From contig CM047426.1 of the NCBI GenBank assembly GCA_026168455.1, positions 29,075,058-29,139,057 of the forward strand: a stretch of 64,000 nucleotides of DNA, in the 5' to 3' direction. The notes beneath the pieces are model-generated. The model was not told where the DNA came from and did no database searches. It saw only the letters and a list, made by a program, of their open reading frames with translations. Below are positions 36,381 through 48,052 of the stretch, in pieces. The number at the start of each line of letters is the position of its first letter. Within the stretch, counting starts at the first letter, position 1. This DNA comes from Theocolax elegans (Eukaryota > Arthropoda > Insecta > Hymenoptera > Cerocephalidae). Both the position numbers and the translations under genes were made by a program.

Positions 36381-37388
36381 CCGACACGGTGGCGGAGTGG
36401 CGGAGACGCACCTCGGCCGATCACGAAAGTTAAGCAGCACTGACAAGGAGACCCTCATATGTTTGGGAAACGATCGTGCCCAGCTTGTAGTATATGTTTT
36501 CTAATATAAAAATATGAAAAAAGCCAGAGCCGCAGACTCTAACAATCGTTTTTTTCAAAAGTTATACACTGTTAAAGCAAAATTTCCAAAGAAAAGAGAC
36601 TTCACTTTAAACGCTTATAACTTCTGACCTATCTAATATTGATATTCAAACCAAAGTTACTGAAAAGCTGAGAATAAATAGATAGATTTTAAAAAAAAGT
36701 TACGTTCAAATCCATTAAAATGGAGCAGAGTTATAACCAATTAAGAATTAGAAGCAATTTAAACAAAAATTGAGCAGTACAAATTTTATTGATTTTTTAA
36801 GCTAATTTCTTTAAATTCTTATTCTGCTATAACTCTGCTCCATTTTAACGGATTTGAACGTACTGTTTTTTAAAATGTATCTATTTATCTCAGCTTTTCA
36901 GTAACTTTGGTTGAATGTCAATATTAGATAGGTCATAAGTTATAAGCGGTTTAAAGGAAAGTCTTTTTTTTTGGAAATTTTGCTTTAACAGCGTATAACT
37001 TTTGAAAAAACGATTGTTAGAGTCTGCGGCTCTGGCTTTTTCATATTTTATATTAGAAAACATATACTACAAGCTGGGCACGATCCGTTTCCCAAACATA
37101 TGAGGGTCTCCTTGTGAGTGCGTTTGGCACTTGGATGGGTGACACCATTCTTGTGCGGCTTTCGGGATCGGTTAGTGTTTCTCCACACTTCACAACGTGA
37201 GCGGAAGGTGTGGAACATTCGGTTTCGGTGTTTGGGCCTACGCAAGGTGACCTAAACATCTAAACAGAATGTTTCAATACACCGGCCGTCTCGGGGAAGG
37301 TTTTTTCCTACGAGGTTTTTACTTCCTCACGGGCATAACCCCCGAATGTCTTCACCCCAACACATAGGTGGTAGTGATGAGCAAAGAG
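36381..37388 (+). mobile_element. 5S-rRNA-derived SINE (SINE3-like), split by a fold-back element
   Basis: The head CTCGGCCGATCACGAAAGTT then AAGCAGCAC (36412-36440) and, after the inserted element, GGCACTTGGATGGGTGAC (37126-37143) match the two internal halves of animal 5S rRNA. It continues with a non-5S body (37147-37388). It is flanked by AATATATAATAATTATTACA at 36361-36380 and the same with one extra base at 37389-37409, a target duplication of the length made by LINE machinery. The element at 36444-37114 interrupts the 5S part. Not a functional 5S gene: the ends and spacing are wrong. Confidence 0.75.
36444..37114. mobile_element. 671-bp fold-back element with 3-bp (TGA) target duplication
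   Basis: The TIR starts CAAGGAGACCCTCATATGTT and continues through GGGAAACGATCGTGCCCAGC and TTGTAGTATATGTTTTCTAA; the right end is the complement (GAGGGTCTCCTTG). TGA at 36441-36443 is repeated at 37115-37117, and removing the element restores the 5S-like order. Arms extend to the centre (GACTCTAACAATCG, AACTTCTGACCTATCTAATA, ATGGAGCAGAGTTATAAC). No frame for a transposase. Confidence 0.85.
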
Positions 37389-38245
37389 AATAATATAATA
37401 ATTATTACATCAACTGTATCGAGTGAAGGTCTGTTACCAGTAAAAAATCGTCTACGTAAAGCAGCATAGGATCTAGGAGGCTAGTCGAATTTCACGTCGC
37501 GTCTGGTCGACTAGCTTCGTAGGTCTGAGGATCCGGATGTTTTTATTTACACGGAAAAAATCTTTATGTAAATTTTTTTTCTATATAAAAGATTAAGTTG
37601 TAGGTGAAACAAAATAGTTCTTTGCAATCGTAAATGTTGAACAGAAATTACCTCAATGTCGTACCCCTCGGATACAGTTTGATTTAATCATTTAATAACA
37701 CATTAAACATTAATTATGCTGTGTTAGCACTAAATAATAATTTAATTTTAATATTTAGCGTATTTCTTGACATTAGTCACAACGTATACAAAATATAAAT
37801 AAAGTTATAAAAATAAAAGAAGCCTTTGTGAGGTTTAAATAATTACTTAAAAGAATAATCACAAAAAATTTATATAAATTTGAAAATTGATGTGACACAA
37901 GGAGCCATAGCACGAAATTTCACACCGAATACTAATTTTTATACATTTTTCTGCATAATTTTGGTTCCAAATATTTAGTCTAATTGAAATTCTCCAGAAA
38001 AATGTGTATTTAAAAAAAATGACACAAGGGGTTTAAATCGTAAGAAATGAAAAACAAAGAACATTAATTTTAATCTACATCTATCCTCTTTATTTACCAG
38101 GCCACTCAAATAAGCTTCAAAACGGATAGTTTCATGTAAAAATTTTTATTTATAATATCATCACACAAAAAGCTTATGCTATTATTGTTATTCAGAAAGT
38201 TAATTAAACTCATTAAAATTAGTGGAATATATAATAATTATTACA

Positions 38246-38961
38246 CCGACACGGTGGCGGAGTGGCGGAGACGCACCTCGGCCGATCACGAAAGTTAAGC
38301 AGCACTGACAAGGAGACCCTCATATGTTTGGGAAACGGATCGTGCCCAGCTTGTAGTATATGTTTTCTAATATAAAAATATGAAAAAGCCAGAGCCGCAG
38401 ACTCTAACAATCGTTTTTTCAAAAGTTATACACTGTTAAAGCAAAATTTCCAAAGAAAAGAGACTTCACTTTAAACGCTTATAACTTCTGACCTATCTAA
38501 TATTGATATTCAAACCAAAGTTTACTGAAAAGCTGAGATAAAATAGATAGCTTTTAAAAAAAGTACGTTCAAATCCATTAAAATGGAGCAGAGTTATAAC
38601 CAATTAAGAATTAGAAGCAATTTTAAACACAAATTGAGCAGTACAAATTTTTATTGATTTTTTTAAGCTAAATTTCTTTAAATTCTTAATTCGGCTATAA
38701 CTCTGCTCCATTTTAACGGATTTGAACGTACTTTTTTTAAAATGTATCTATTTTATCTCAGCTTTTCAGTAAACTTTGGTTTGAATGTCAATATTAGATA
38801 GGTCAGAAGTTATAAGCGTTTAAGGAAAGTCTTTTTTTTTGGAAATTTGCTTTAACAGCGTATAACTTTTGAAAAAACGATTGTTTAGAGTCTGCGGCTC
38901 TGGCTTTTTTCATATTTTATATTAGAAAACATATACTACAAGCTGGGCACGATCCGTTTCC
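38246..38961 (+). mobile_element. Second-unit copy of the 5S SINE head plus fold-back element, truncated on the right
   Basis: Begins CCGACACGGTGGCGGAGTGG as in unit 1; the fold-back starts at 38309 after TGA. The right TIR stops at GATCCGTTTCC (about 38961), so its last bases, the second TGA and the SINE body are missing. Confidence 0.8.
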
Positions 38962-39079
38962 AGTTTCACCCTTTAAAAATTTTATTGATACTATATCCCA
39001 CAAAAAGCTTATGCTATTATGTTCTTTCTGGAAAGTTAATAACTCATTAAAGTTAGGGGAATATATAATAATTATTACA
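38962..39079. other. SINE-free version of the insertion site
   Basis: Matches the flank just left of the SINE (AAAAAGCTTATGCTATTAT, TTAATAACTCATTAAAGTTA) up to AATATATAATAATTATTACA at 39060-39079, and continues directly into ATCAACTGTATCGAGTGAAG, which lies right of the SINE in unit 1. It therefore looks like the unoccupied target. Confidence 0.7.
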
Positions 39080-39222
39080 TCAACTGTATCGAGTGAAGGT
39101 CTGTTACCAGTAAAAAATCGTCTACGTAAAGCAGCATAGGATCTAGGAGGCTAGTCGAATTTCACGTCGCGTCTGGTCGACTAGCTTCGTAGGTCTGAGG
39201 ATCCGGATGTTTTTATTTACAC

Positions 39223-39680
39223 GGGAACTAGCGGGAATTTTTATTGTTATAAATAAAATGTATAATCTTTTGTAACTAGTCAAAATTATTATTCATTAAA
39301 TCGACTTTACATTTCAATACAAGTCAAGTTTCAATTCAAATTACGTTTCATCAGAATCTTCAAGTGGTGGTGTATTAGGATAGCCAAAATGAATGTTTTA
39401 TTTATTTTAATTTATAACAATGAGGCCGTTAGTGATCAAATTTGATTTAATTAATACTAACTTTGACTAGTTACAAAAGATTCAATATTTTATTTACAAT
39501 AATTATAACTCCCGATAATTCTCGTGTAAATAGTAAATTATTGTCAAGTATGTGTAATAAATATTTGTAATAGGTATATAAAATAATATTGTGTTTTTGA
39601 AACGTTGTTACTAATTAACAGCTGTTCTTTTTCACCAATATCAACAAATATCTTTCGTAATAATAATATATATGTGGACG
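39223..39680. other. Non-coding spacer
   Basis: A+T-rich DNA after the last tandem unit; nothing recognised. Confidence 0.4.
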
Positions 39681-39689
39681 AGAAAATAA

Positions 39690-39830
39690 ATGAAAAATAA
39701 GTGATTTTTTATAGTTTATTTTGCATTTTTCTCGTTAGAGAGACCAGGTTTACATCGTATTCTGATTAAAGATTTGAAATCAACATCGAAAAATACGTCA
39801 GTGTAGTTAAGTTCGATTAAAGGTACAGAT
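39690..39830 (-). pseudogene. Diverged relative of the 26.3-kb unknown coding fragment
   Basis: On the - strand it reads YTDVFFDVDFKSLIRI followed by KPGLSNEK, aligning residue for residue with the fragment at 26334-26609, with stops nearby. It shows that the fragment belongs to a dispersed, decayed sequence family. Function unknown. Confidence 0.4.
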
Positions 39831-40960
39831 ATATTTTTTTAGTAGGCCTGTGTAATAGTAACGTGTATTCGAAAGTTAGTTTAAAGTAATTTAAAAATAT
39901 ACACGAAGACTATCGATATTTATAAAAAGAAACCTTTATATATTATTATAGAACTTAGAATCAATGTTTATGAATACTAGCTGTGCGCATTTATATATAA
40001 AGAAAGTATGTGTGTGTGAGCGTGTGTGTTTGTAATAGGGTCATTCCAATACTTTTTTAAAAAATCTGCCGATACGCTGAAAAGTAAGTTTTGAGCCAAA
40101 ATTTCAAAATCCACCCTAATTAGGGATTGAGATATCCATTTTTAAAATCTCAAAAAAACCTACTCTATCCTATATTTCTTTGCATTACTACAAACATTTA
40201 ACATAGAACTATTGGCTGAAATGATTTTAATAATATAAATTTTAATAAAGTCAATAAGGCCAATAAGACCTTCACTTCAAATTTTGTATACCCATAAAAT
40301 CTTGACAAATTGCGAATTTTTATAATATTAACAAACTTGACGCGATTCGATTTATGTTAAAATGAACTATCATTTCGTTCTATGTTTACTTAAAAAGCTT
40401 AATTAGAGTCATAAGTAATAAGTAGTTCAAATTTCAATCTTTAGTTTTAACGGGATGGCGCACTTTATTCCCGTAAACTCACTTTACTTACCGGCCGTAC
40501 ACTTATTTTATTCCCCGTAGACTCATTTTATTTATTGCATTTTACTTAACTTAAACTTTTTCTACAAATATAAAATTAAATTTATTATATAAATTAAATA
40601 CCTATATAAAAGAATTTTGCAATATTGAAAAAATTTAGAAATTAAAAAAAATAAAAAGTTATTGCAAATATTGATTTTTTAAATGATCGGAGTGAAAAAT
40701 TTTATATGCAATTCGGGAGTAAAAGCCGATTATTACCTTGGATGAATTATTGACAAAAGCTGAAACTCGGGCAGCAACGTTCATTCCAGGAATAAATGCC
40801 TATTTTACTCCTGATAGTCACTTTTCTATCCCCGAAATCACTTTTTATTCCCCGCACTTACATTGCCGTGAATATAAATATAATGGCTTGTCGATTTGAA
40901 ATTTTCTGAGCATGTGAAGCAAAAAAATATAATAAAATAAAAAAAGTTTATTTGATAAAC
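39831..40960. other. Repeat-like non-coding interval
   Basis: No coding gene. Contains a (TG) run near 40005-40030 and a stretch with recurring TATTCCCCG / GGAGTAAA words (40440-40880) similar in style to the 29370-29450 and 30355-30450 segments, perhaps fragments of one family. GGGTCATTCCAATAC at 40038 begins an inverted-repeat-like region whose partner was not found. Confidence 0.35.
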
Positions 40961-41141
40961 AAAGAAATAATACATTATGCAACATGAATTGAAAGTAGAA
41001 TATTTATCTCGCAGATGGATTAAATCTCATAAATCTATGTTCACCGCGAGTTACATACACTTTTACACTACACATTTGACTGTAGTCCCTTTCAGACTTT
41101 TAGAACTGAGACTGTGTATAATTTTAAAAAAGTTTTGGAAT

Positions 41142-41190
41142 GGCACACACACACACACATACATGCACACACATATACATATTATATACA
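41142..41190. repeat. (AC)n-rich microsatellite
   Basis: Imperfect AC/ATAC dinucleotide tract in non-coding DNA; frames through it on both strands are low-complexity artefacts. Confidence 0.85.
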
Positions 41191-44140
41191 CGTGTGTATA
41201 AGACGTGAAAAAAGGAAAAATGTTCACCGATTTTCTAGACACGAGGCGCTGATAATGCACATGAGCCGAGGTTCACCGGAGGAGACAACACCGTCACAAC
41301 CATGGCCGGCATTACGAAAGGATTTTCCCTGAGTCCCTAAGGAATCCTACCACCCTAATTTTCCCTCTCTGTTTTTTCTCTTTTTCGTTTTCTCTCTTTT
41401 ACTTACTCTCACCCATCTCCAATCTCTCTCTGTTTCTCTGCCTGTCTGTGTCCCTCTCTGTTTTCCTCCCTCTTTCTCTTTCTTTAGTACCTTTTTATAT
41501 GTTTGGCTGAAACAAACAACATATCGGGTAAATGAATGAACTTAAGGGCTAACGACGTCAAAGGACTGCTGGAATCTATCAGTATGAGCAAAGAAATCTA
41601 TTCGGAGTATCTCTGTTTATATATGCATATATATACATATTATACACGAAAAAAAAAATATAAATATATAACATGTAACAAATATTTGTCTTTTATTTAA
41701 TTTAAGATAGGGGTGTGTCGATTCATTTATTTAATTATTATGAGTTAAAAATAGCTATTGCTCGTACTAGACATTTTACACTTGTTTTAGTATTTACCTA
41801 TATAAGATTTAAATTGTATGCTATGGAAGCATAACCAAAATGATGTTTACCGGAATGTATCATTTCATTGAGTAATACCATAATTAACTGTTTGACTGCG
41901 GAAAGAAATGCGATACACGCAATTGACAAACTCCTATTCTTAAATAAAACGAAAACAACGTTGACACTGTCAAGAAATAATTTATAAAAATGTTGTGGAT
42001 GAAATGTTGATATATATGTCTTAAGTGTACGTAAAATTTAATTCAAAATTATCTATGAAAATAAGATTTGTTAAATAAACTAACATTATTTTTAGTAAAG
42101 AAGCAACGAACAAATATTTGGTTGATTCACATTCGATTACCTCCTCACGTAGTAATAATATCCAATAAATAGTATAAATAAAATACATATACGACAAGTT
42201 TTCGTAAATTGCGCAATATTTTATTTCCTTGTAATTTACCGGTGCGCGAAATTACTTCCGCTGCGCGTTCACAGTAGGTAAGATGCTTACGCTCATTTGC
42301 AACTTGATTTGCCATAACTGACGCATTTGTTGCTGTTGTAAAAACTTGATTGAATGTTTCGAGGTTTAAATAAGTTAAGAGCCTTGACGAATATAGAATC
42401 TTTTATATAAGTGACCAGTTAAACAATTAAGAGAAAGTATTTGTTCATTTTACTTGTGCAAGCTGTAATGATTATTCTTTGTACTTTACTAATTGCTAAT
42501 GGAAATTGATATACATTTATTGAAAATTTGTGTAATCTATTGAAATAACCGTTAATTCCACGATTTTCTGCTATACAGGATAAATAGATTGAACTATAAA
42601 CTTTTTCCAACCCGAAGATTATTCAATGGCTATTATCAAGGGAATCGATCTAGCCGCAGCATGACATAGTACCAACATTAATTTTTTATGCTTCCTCTTC
42701 GGTGTTAATCGGAGGTATGCGCGATGTGTTTGAAAACATAAAACTATAGGTTTAATAATCCTTAAATTACCTTACAAGATAATTTTCGTGCTAATTTTGA
42801 ATATTCATATTGTATTTGTATATCGATTCTATTGATTTTGTGTAGCTTCCTATTTTATTAATAATAAAATTATAAAGGAAGTCTTTTTATTATGCTGATT
42901 AATTGTAATTCGTAGAATTAATTGTATATATTTCTAAAGTCTATGACGTAATCGTTAATTTTTTATTTAATTATGAAAAATATTATTGAGTGTGGTTGGC
43001 GATTCTGGGCTAAATTTTAATTTTCTTAACTTCCTATAAGATGATTGATTATATAAGTTTAATAAATATTTATATAATTCTATTTACAATAAGAGAACAC
43101 TTTTAAATTACCGCATTTTCCCAATTATGTAGTATAATATTTAGTTAAGTCAATATAACTGATTACTATAATGTAGTCAACTGCATAAAAACATTTCAGT
43201 GACTTAATGAAATTCAATAAAAAAAAATTATAAAAAATATACAAGAAAGAATGTTTGGTATACACGTATTACTTTGAAGTATGTTCGAGTGAGTTAAAAG
43301 GTGAAGTCGATTATTAAAGAAAGTAGCTTTCGTTCAACATACTTTTGTAATAATATATATATGTATAATAATCAATTAAATTAACTATATGCAATTTTGA
43401 AATAAAATTATTTAAAAGTTTATTAAAATGTACTTTTTATTCAATTAAAAATTTATCTTAAAAATTGGCTAATGAAAAAAATAATCGATTTAATGAAACA
43501 AAAAAATGAATATTAACCGTGAGAAGTTGACGTATATTAAGGATATAAGTGTTGCGAATAATTAGATTCAAGAGAAAGCGCAAAGTGTAGTGTGATTAGA
43601 TTTATTAACTATACTATTTAAGTTCTGTGTTGTCTCGAAAAATCTACAAATTCTATTTATATTTCTGTAATAAACAAGTACCTTCTCAATTTTATTATGT
43701 CGCATTCAAAACTGTAAATTATAATCTTACCAATATAATGATTAATTTTACTTGTTTCATACTTCAGCGATGCACGATAAAAAATTCGTTGTTTCTTTTT
43801 TCTACAAAAGTAGAAAACAGTATTGAATCTATAAAAAGTATAATTATTACTTGTTTTGCTATTATACAGACATAATGATATATATTTAAAGAATTTTGAT
43901 ATCAATCACTAGTGTTGTAAATGCAAAACTTTTGTATGCTGAAAATGAGTGTATTACCAAGCATCACGAAGATTTTTCAAATTAGTGTAAAATATATTAT
44001 TTTTTCTTTGATACTAGAAATATCATGGTGCATTACAGTAACGTCATTTTATTAAAATTCATCTGCATACGAGCTATTGTAACATAAAAAGCTCGCGTAT
44101 TAGGAATCAAAAAATATCTTTTTATTCACTTATTTTACGC
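41191..44140. other. Non-coding interval
   Basis: A pyrimidine-rich stretch at 41340-41490 (many CTCTCT and TTTCTC words) follows a short G+C-richer block (41230-41330). The rest is A+T-rich with chance frames of up to 82 codons. No gene, RNA or element was recognised. Confidence 0.45.
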
Positions 44141-44264
44141 TAATATCAAACTGTATAGATTGTAGGAAAGATTATCGTTCGTCCAGAATTTGTTAAATAA
44201 ATAAAGACTTTATTGTATTCGTAGAGATCAATAAAGTCTTTATTTATTTAATATCAAACTGTAT
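44141..44264. repeat. Small hairpin insertion between 16-bp direct repeats
   Basis: TAATATCAAACTGTAT occurs at 44141-44156 and again, exactly, at 44249-44264. Between them is a perfect hairpin, 23-bp arms TTAAATAAATAAAGACTTTATTG (here shown split: TTAAATAAATAAAG then ACTTTATTG) with a 13-nt loop, 44193-44251. The direct repeats fit a target duplication around a ~92-bp insert. Confidence 0.75.
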
Positions 44265-44329
44265 TATGTCGATATATATGTTTATATTATAATTGATATA
44301 AAGGAAGAGAACTGTATTCTGAAACGTTA

Positions 44330-44880
44330 AGTTTGTCAACGACATAAGCGTCGTCCTCTCGAATGCGGTATAGCACCGATGATCGCAATATGCATATGTC
44401 GCATCGATGTAAGTCCTCACGGACTCTTACGTTATACGCAATTCAGCACGACTGCCAAGCATATATAAATAATTATAGTTGTCGGTCTAGAGAAAGAGAG
44501 AAAGAGATAAAGAGATAAGGAGAGAAAGAGAGAAGGAGAGACCGTCAATTAGAAACTCCCGTCACGTATCATTCACTTTCGCTAATGAAAATGAGAGATA
44601 GCTACTCGTCCCGATCGTAAAATCAAAAGCCAACCGGTCGATCTGCATATTTGTTGATGCGCGTGTATATATTTCATACTGTTTTCCTGTCTTCCCTTGA
44701 AAAAAAAAAGAATGACGTTACGCGAGCGTCGTCGGATCAATTAAATTGTTCACGTGCATGCGTCTATATATATAACATTGGGCAGGTATGTAACGTTTCT
44801 GGAAGAAAGCGATCGCCACGCACGCGGCTAACGAGAAAGCGAGAGTGAAGAGGTTGACTTATATGCCAGGCGAAATCATG
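44330..44880. promoter_or_regulatory. G+C-richer island with purine tract
   Basis: CpG-bearing words (CATAAGCGTCGTCCTCTCGA near 44343; GATCGCCACGCACGCGGCTA near 44810) and an AGAGA-type tract at 44491-44540. No coding frame with support. A candidate regulatory region in a gene desert. Confidence 0.3.
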
Positions 44881-45276
44881 ATGTGTAACGCGGTCGAGTG
44901 TAACTTTTTCTTGATTTTTTCATCGATCGATGTATAACATCTATATGCACCCACACACCCACCAGTTCGTCGCTTTGATATTAATAGCGCAAATTAAAGA
45001 ATGATACTACTGTGTGTGAAGTTATTGAATATTAGTTTGTCATTATGATAATTTACATATATAGAAAACTGTCGAAAGTTTTATTACCCAAGTGCGTACG
45101 TGTACCTTCGTCATTTATGTTGTGTACATTTATAATTTAAAACTTTATACATTATTTGCTTAAGAAATCGTTTGTAATATAACCATCTGATTTGACAATA
45201 CAACATTCAATATTAAATCGAATGGATGAGAGTAGTTTTCATACTAATAACTTTAACTATTTTAACTTATGACTAA

Positions 45277-46057
45277 CCAGCAGAGAGTCACATCTCCGGG
45301 AATCGGATCTTTGCCAAACTTTAAAATATGTTTGCTACTATATAAAAATATAAATAAATCCAGATTTGTAGACTCTAACGGTCTTCTTGTACGATAGATA
45401 TAAGCAAATAACGAATAATTTCGGCAAGAAAGTTCTTAACTTTGATTACTTACACTGAGAGAAGGATTTATTTGATATTAAGATATTTATTAACAGTTAA
45501 CAAATATAGCCTTAGATTTGTTAACAGTTAATAAATATCTTAATATCAAATATATCCGTCTCTCAGTGTATAACTCAATAACAGAGATAGATACTCAAAC
45601 TTGAGTTCAAAAGAAAGCTAAGATCGAGTAGATACATATTGAAAAAAAGAAGCTTAAATAACTTGATTCGGTCGAAAGTTATGGAAAAAATAAAAATAAG
45701 AAGACAATTTGGCCTGAAAAATCAGTAATTTTTCAATTCAAAATAGTCATCAAAATATCGTTAAACTCGTTTTTCTTTCATAACTTTCGCCCAAATCAAG
45801 ATATTTGAGCTTCTTTTTTTAATCGAATCTACTCGATCTCAGCTTTCTTCTGAACTTAAGTTTGAGTATTTGTCTTTATTCGTTTTTAAGTTATAAGTGA
45901 TCAAAGTCGAGGGTTTTTTGACGAAATTATTGGATATTTACTTATATCTATCGTACAAAAAGAGCATTAGCTGGATTTATTTATATTTTTATAGTAGTAA
46001 AAACATATCCTACAGTTTGGTAAAGATCCGTTTCCCGGAGATGCGACACTCTCCTGG
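45277..46057. mobile_element. Fold-back element with 3-bp (TAA) target duplication, hosting a nested MITE
   Basis: The TIR starts CCAGCAGAGAGTCACATCTC and ends as the complement CGGAGATGCGACACTCTCCT then GG; TAA flanks both ends (45274-45276, 46058-46060). Sub-terminal sequence (GGGAATCGGATCTTTGCCAA, then ATGTTTGCTACTATAT and GACTCTAACGGTC) parallels the 36444-37114 element in order and spacing, so the two are one family. The left arm is interrupted at 45453-45568 by the 116-bp MITE. No transposase. Confidence 0.82.
45453..45568. mobile_element. 116-bp palindromic MITE, copy 2, nested
   Basis: CACTGAGAGAAGGATTTATT to AATATATCCGTCTCTCAGTG, flanked by TA (45451-45452, 45569-45570). Loop orientation is opposite to the copy at 33063-33178. 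It lies inside the left arm of the 45277-46057 element, so it inserted later. Confidence 0.92.
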
Positions 46058-46060
46058 TAA

Positions 46061-47880
46061 GTGCAAAGTGAACACTACGTAATAATGTAGCATAGCTTTG
46101 TTGTATAAGTAAATTTACGAATTGTCACTAATCTTACGCGGTAACGTATCAAAACGTATTTTTAAAAGTCGTTTATGTAATATCAACAGAAACCTGACAC
46201 TCTCTAGAAGATCTTCTTAGGATAAAAAGTATCAATATTATTTGTATCCGATTAAATCGGCTCGTACTAATCAGATTTATAATAAATGAATTAATGAAGT
46301 TGTACTTCTATTATAGATACATAAGAATGTAAAGATTTCGGATTTAAAATTTATCGGTATAAGAAGTATAATACCTATACGATAATTGTGAGATATAAAC
46401 TTGTTCGTTTTGATTCATCCATCACAGAAATATGCCGCTTTTATTCGGTTTTGTAAAAGAGGTTCTTTAATATTTCTTAATGCGATATAAATGTTTAATA
46501 ACCCGCATAAAGAACCATCAAAATAAGTTATTGCTTCGCATTTTTTTAATACATCCTATCCGATTTTGTATATAGTAGGCGAGCAATACATTTTAAAGAG
46601 AATTGATGATCGATTAAAATAAATCTAATATTTATAAATTTGTAATTTATAGCGTCGTACATCCCTAATAGGGTGATAAATATCGATATTACTAATTTAT
46701 TCATATTTATAAAGGTAGAATGTCAAACTTTTAAGGGACTACTTACAAAAGCCCATTAAGATCGGAGATAAAATTCTGATGAGCGCATAATGCCTGCATA
46801 AAATCGTCTATTTGGAATATATATATATATATACCTATATATAGGTGACTTTTAAGCAAACAGAAATTGAACGAAATCCTTACGATTTAAAAAAAAAGAA
46901 ACAATTATTTTTTCATCGCCACAAAGCTTTCTCCTTGAGAAAGTATTAGTACGCGTATACGTGCATTCGAAGATACCAACGAACCGTGCGTACAATATTC
47001 ATCGCAAAAATTTTCCATTCTGCACATTTAATAGATAAATTATATCACAGACAAAATCGAAAGTCTCAAATCTTGGTTCGTGTGCGTTTGTCAACTTTCC
47101 TCTCTCGACAGTATTTTTCATAAAACTAACAAACTAGCTGGTGATAGTGTGTAACGGAAACAACAAATACCACAAACATAAATTTACACTGTTAGAAAAT
47201 GGAAAAAAATTTTTGACGCTTCTCTTTCTTTATTCATGGTAATATGTTTTACGCAAACACTTTTAAACGCACAGTGTAATATATATAATAAATTTGAAGA
47301 AAGCGCTAGAAAATTCATTAGCCGAATGATTTGCGGATGAGCATAATTTATATAATAAATGTTTATGAGTAATTTAAACATTTTTTCGTTTTATTCATTA
47401 TTCATCAATAATTGCAAGCTAACGATGAATGTAATTATATTCCGTATTTATTGCTTACTTGAGATCGTAATATTTTTTAAAAATATTTTTGATTGTACAA
47501 CAATTGCTTATGAAGAAAATGTAAATTGAAAAACTTTCTACTCCGCTGAGAGTTTAGAATTCAAAATGACCCAAATTTTCTTATCGTATATAAGAAATGA
47601 TATTAAACATTTCACGCATCTTATTTTTATGTTTATATTTATAAACGTGTACTAAAATTTTACATGTACAATTATATAAAGTTTGTATATTTTTGTTTAA
47701 AAATCATAGTAATAAGTAGACCCGTGGTAGATTTATGTACGATTATCAGGCAGTTTGCAATACCGGTCATTAAAAAAATTGTTTTTCGAAAGATCCCGTG
47801 TGAAATAAATTACTCTGATTTGGAAAAGTATCTTCGTGTAAGACGCGAGTATATTGTTTCGAAGCAATAATCTTCACTAA
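46061..47880. other. Non-coding interval
   Basis: A+T-rich; a (TA) run near 46819-46850. No gene or element recognised. Confidence 0.45.
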
Positions 47881-47997
47881 ACGGTTGACGAAGCTCACTC
47901 TCGAATCTACTCAAGTTTGTACGGGCTTATGGAGCGCGCGAAAAATTTAGACGAGTGCAGATCATGATCGCACTGCCAAGGTCTCCCTCTCTCTTCC

Positions 47998-48052
<55 letters not shown>

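Larger units (their letters stand above)
35688..39222. repeat. Direct tandem duplication, period about 1867 bp, second unit rearranged
   Basis: Unit 1 (about 35688-37554) and unit 2 (about 37555-39222) begin GGAAAAAATCTTTATGTAAA and end CCGGATGTTTTTATTTACAC. They share the left flank, the 5S-like SINE head and the fold-back element, then diverge: unit 2 loses the fold-back's last ~20 bp and the SINE body, and runs straight into a SINE-free version of the insertion site at 38962-39079. Copies differ by scattered substitutions and homopolymer lengths. Confidence 0.88.

Noticed and set aside
36381..36440. Functional 5S rRNA gene
   Set aside because: Only the internal 5S region is recognisable, interrupted by a 671-bp element, with wrong ends and a LINE-type target duplication, so it is a SINE or pseudogene.
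37048..37259. Two overlapping - strand frames of 65-68 codons
   Set aside because: They read through the right arm of the fold-back element and the 5S SINE body; no independent coding support.
25236..39222. CRISPR-like or satellite array
   Set aside because: The repeats are long units present twice each, not short repeats with unique spacers, and the genome is eukaryotic.
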